In this document: positions 5,958 through 6,502 of the stretch, one piece after another | How the letters are laid out: each line of letters starts with the position of its first letter | Numbering within the stretch: position 1 is the stretch's first letter | Assembly (NCBI GenBank): GCA_002389385.1 | Contig: DGOK01000004.1 | Coordinates: 1 to 6,502, forward strand | Direction of reading: 5' to 3' | Source: Rhodospirillaceae bacterium UBA4468 | GTDB lineage: Bacteria > Pseudomonadota > Alphaproteobacteria > Rhodospirillales > Casp-alpha2 | Length of the DNA: 6,502 nt | Position numbers and translations under genes: made by a program | The notes under the pieces: generated by a model | What the model saw: the letters and a program-made list of their open reading frames with translations, nothing else | The model's database searches: none | What the model was told of the DNA's origin: nothing

Positions 5958-6500
5958 ATGACTAATAATGTTCCAAACATTGTCTTCAAAACGCGCGTAC
6001 GTAACGATGCTCTCGAAGGGCCAAATCCATTCGATTGGAAAGACCTCAGCACAGATGAAATTTTTAGGGGCAAGCGGGTCGTATTGTTCGCATTGCCAGG
6101 CGCTTTTACGCCAACATGTTCAACGACGCACCTACCGCGTTATGAAGAATTGTATGACGAATTTACGGCACTGGGCGTTGATCAAGTGATCTGCCTGTCC
6201 GTGAACGACGCATTCACAATGTATCAGTGGGGCATAGCGCAGAATGCCAAGAATGTGTTCTTGCTGCCTGACGGCAACGGTGAGTTCTCACGTAAAATGG
6301 GTATGCTTGTCGATAAGTCGAACCTGGGTTTTGGTATGCGCTCTTGGCGTTATTCAATGGTCGTCAATGACGGCGAAATTGAGCAAATATTCGCTGAACC
6401 TGACTTCGGCGATAACTGCCCAACCGATCCATTTGAAGTATCAGATGCCGACACCATGTTGAGCTATCTTAAAAGCAAAGCGTCGGTTGAAGCGGCGTAA
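5958..6500 (+). CDS. Type II (Prx5-like) atypical peroxiredoxin
   Basis: Thiol peroxidase that reduces hydrogen peroxide and alkyl hydroperoxides, probably cytoplasmic, using glutaredoxin/glutathione or thioredoxin as reductant. The 180-residue reading MTNNVPNIVF is complete, with TAA at 6498-6500. The peroxidatic motif FALPGAFTPTCSTTHLP spans about 44-60, with catalytic C54 and the PxxxTxxC residues P47 and T51. A second cysteine, C79 in VICLSVNDAF, lies 25 residues later, as in plant and bacterial type II peroxiredoxins. R128 and R131 in MRSWRYS contribute the conserved active-site arginine. C154 in GDNCPTDPF is a third cysteine. There is no fused glutaredoxin domain, since the frame ends here. 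Divergent from the oxidoreductase by 253 bp; no OxyR gene is nearby. In-frame ATGs at 5928 and 5952 are alternative starts. Family is sure; the physiological reductant is not. Confidence 0.95.
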   Translation: MTNNVPNIVFKTRVRNDALEGPNPFDWKDLSTDEIFRGKRVVLFALPGAFTPTCSTTHLPRYEELYDEFTALGVDQVICLSVNDAFTMYQWGIAQNAKNVFLLPDGNGEFSRKMGMLVDKSNLGFGMRSWRYSMVVNDGEIEQIFAEPDFGDNCPTDPFEVSDADTMLSYLKSKASVEAA

Positions 6501-6502
6501 TC

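Overview
The window looks like a chromosomal segment from an alphaproteobacterium of moderate G+C (roughly half, by eye). A Rhodospirillales-like or marine SAR116-like relative would fit. This placement rests only on protein flavour: a short PAS_5-family protein, a glutathione-dependent class III alcohol dehydrogenase, and a dimethylglycine dehydrogenase-like protein of the type that is multiplied in marine alphaproteobacteria. No marker gene is present, so it is an inference.

Layout. Positions 1-2279 hold three minus-strand genes that probably form one transcript. In reading order these are a class III alcohol dehydrogenase / S-(hydroxymethyl)glutathione dehydrogenase (2279-1170), a short PAS_5-type protein interrupted by an in-frame TAA (1152-655), and the N-terminal 207 residues of an agmatinase/arginase-superfamily ureohydrolase that runs off the left edge (623-1). 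A 137-bp divergent spacer (2280-2416) separates this group from a plus-strand YdjM-type membrane metal-dependent hydrolase (2417-3502). That gene converges, with only 4 bp between stops after frame correction, on a minus-strand FAD/GcvT two-part oxidoreductase of the dimethylglycine/sarcosine dehydrogenase family (5704-3507). A 253-bp divergent spacer (5705-5957) carries an 18-bp perfect palindrome and short direct repeats. It leads to a plus-strand type II (Prx5-like) peroxiredoxin (5958-6500), which ends at the window edge.

How they fit together. Demethylation of N-methyl glycines releases one-carbon units as formaldehyde or methylene-tetrahydrofolate. The class III alcohol dehydrogenase oxidises the glutathione adduct of formaldehyde, and the ureohydrolase would release urea from a guanidino compound. 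A loose theme of methylamine, guanidine and one-carbon catabolism plus peroxide defence is therefore plausible, but the genes lie in separate transcription units.

The most notable result is damage rather than a new system. The dimethylglycine dehydrogenase-like gene appears to lack about 80 codons in-frame from its FAD/substrate domain. It also has a single-base frameshift that replaces its conserved C-terminal tail. The PAS gene has a nonsense codon with clean homologous coding sequence on both sides. Either this locus is decaying or the assembly carries errors. I found no CRISPR array, tRNA, rRNA, insertion sequence or phage gene.
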